Assembly (NCBI GenBank): GCA_031279915.1
Contig: JAITHO010000131.1
Coordinates: forward strand, 1-5,932
Source of the DNA: Tannerellaceae bacterium
GTDB taxonomy: Bacteria > Bacteroidota > Bacteroidia > Bacteroidales > Tannerellaceae
Direction of reading: 5' to 3'
Length of the DNA: 5,932 bases
The notes below the pieces were generated by a model. The model saw nothing but the letters and a program-made list of their open reading frames with translations, had not been told where the DNA came from and made no database searches. Made by a program: the position numbers and the translations under genes. Positions 5,519-5,932 of this stretch are shown here, one piece after another. The first letter of the stretch is position 1. Every line of letters starts with the position of its first letter.

Positions 5519-5932
5519 ATGAAAGCTCAAACGGTGTCATATCATACATATTTTTATAGCGCATCGCTGCCGGCCATTCGGCAGGGGGCTTTACCGTTTG
5601 CGCATCGCCAATATGTCGATTCTCCTCTCCTAATTAATAATTCAGCCTTGTGGACAAATTCCGGAAGGTTATTTTTTGCATTGTACTATGCGACGGGCAG
5701 AATTTCCCCCCAGGGGGGAAACGTCTCCCAGATCCGGCGCACCAATCCCCCCAGGGGGGAAACGTCTCCCAGATCCGTCGCACCAATCCCCCCCGGGGGG
5801 ATTCGTCTCCCTGATCCGTCGCACCAATCCCCCCTGGGGGGAACTCCCCCGATCGCGCCAATTTGCAATCGCTGCGCTATATTTCTCCAGCTATTTCATG
5901 CCAGGTTGCTTACAAATCAGAACGAGCCGAAC
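5519..5932 (+). CDS. Unrecognised open frame running off the right edge, through the 41-bp repeats
   Basis: An ATG at 5519, about 20 bases after the predicted transcription start, opens a frame with no stop to the window end (138 codons so far). The first 60 residues (MKAQTVSYHTYFYSASLPA... to ...ALYYATGRIS) resemble no family I know. They have no clear signal peptide, although a moderately hydrophobic stretch LFFALYYA occurs. The rest is translated from the 41-bp repeats. Because 41 is not a multiple of three, each copy is read in a different frame and yields Pro/Gly/Arg-rich text. Other frames on both strands are also open there because the repeats contain few stop triplets. The promoter favours a transcript, but the coding call is weak. 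It could instead be an untranslated leader. Confidence 0.25.
   Translation, partial: MKAQTVSYHTYFYSASLPAIRQGALPFAHRQYVDSPLLINNSALWTNSGRLFFALYYATGRISPQGGNVSQIRRTNPPRGETSPRSVAPIPPGGIRLPDPSHQSPLGGTPPIAPICNRCAIFLQLFHARLLTNQNEPN
5706..5862. repeat. Four-copy 41-bp tandem repeat with C6-N-G6 palindromes
   Basis: Copies start at 5706, 5747, 5788 and 5829, exactly 41 bp apart. The last is shortened to about 34 bp. Each opens with CCCCCC, one variable base (A, A, C, T), then GGGGGG. This is followed by AAACGTCTCCCAGATCC in copies 1 and 2 (ATTCGTCTCCCTGATCC in copy 3), and all close in CGCACCAAT or the similar CGCCAAT. Copies 1 and 2 differ at a single base. GGGAAACGTCTCCC inside the unit is a second near-palindrome. 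The array resembles a minisatellite or a tandem protein- or structure-forming site. It is not a CRISPR array, because no unique spacers separate the copies. Confidence 0.85.

Noticed and set aside
5706..5862. CRISPR array
   Set aside because: The whole 41-bp unit is repeated in tandem with no unique spacers, and no cas-like gene is present.

Overview
The window looks like a Bacteroidetes chromosome, probably Bacteroidales. The main clue is promoter sequence: two intergenic sites carry TATCTTTG, which fits the Bacteroidetes -7 consensus TAnnTTTG, and the gene starts lack clear Shine-Dalgarno sequences. GC content is moderate. I cannot name the species from the sequence alone.

Positions 1-515 hold no convincing complete gene. 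An open frame enters from the left edge and stops at 177. It is followed by degenerate TTAGGCG/TTATGCGG repeats with a perfect 21-bp direct duplication, then by a strongly G/T-rich tract (about 243-410), and then by a promoter whose -7 element overlaps a perfect 16-bp palindrome (467-482).

Positions 516-5019 hold four tightly spaced same-strand genes (gaps of 30, 21 and 13 bp), probably one operon. In order they encode (1) a double zinc-ribbon protein with a degenerate C-terminal FHA-like domain; (2) a protein-kinase-fold protein with a C-terminal canonical FHA domain, whose catalytic Asp is Tyr (HRY) and whose DFG is DFD, so it is a predicted pseudokinase; (3) an N-terminal FHA domain, one membrane helix, a coiled coil and a C-terminal trypsin-like domain in which the catalytic His position is Ser, so it is a predicted pseudoprotease; (4) an apparently active Hanks-type Ser/Thr kinase anchored by a C-terminal membrane helix. 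The simplest reading is a membrane-associated phospho-signalling module: kinase 4 phosphorylates partners, FHA domains on proteins 2 and 3 read phosphothreonine, and protein 3 links this to an extracytoplasmic trypsin-fold domain. No phosphatase or effector enzyme is visible, so the output is unknown.

A 13-bp hairpin (5052-5090) closes the operon and probably also serves the convergent minus-strand locus at 5151-5399. That locus is an ECF sigma factor cut off after region 2, probably a pseudogene. Beyond it a good Bacteroidetes promoter (5465-5494) fires rightwards into an unrecognised open frame that runs off the window, and this frame passes through a 41-bp tandem repeat built on C6-N-G6 palindromes (5706-5862).

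Across the operon the strand composition reverses. Genes 1 and 2 are G- and T-rich on the plus strand, while genes 3 and 4 are C- and A-rich. The switch falls near 2280-2480, inside or just after an intact gene.
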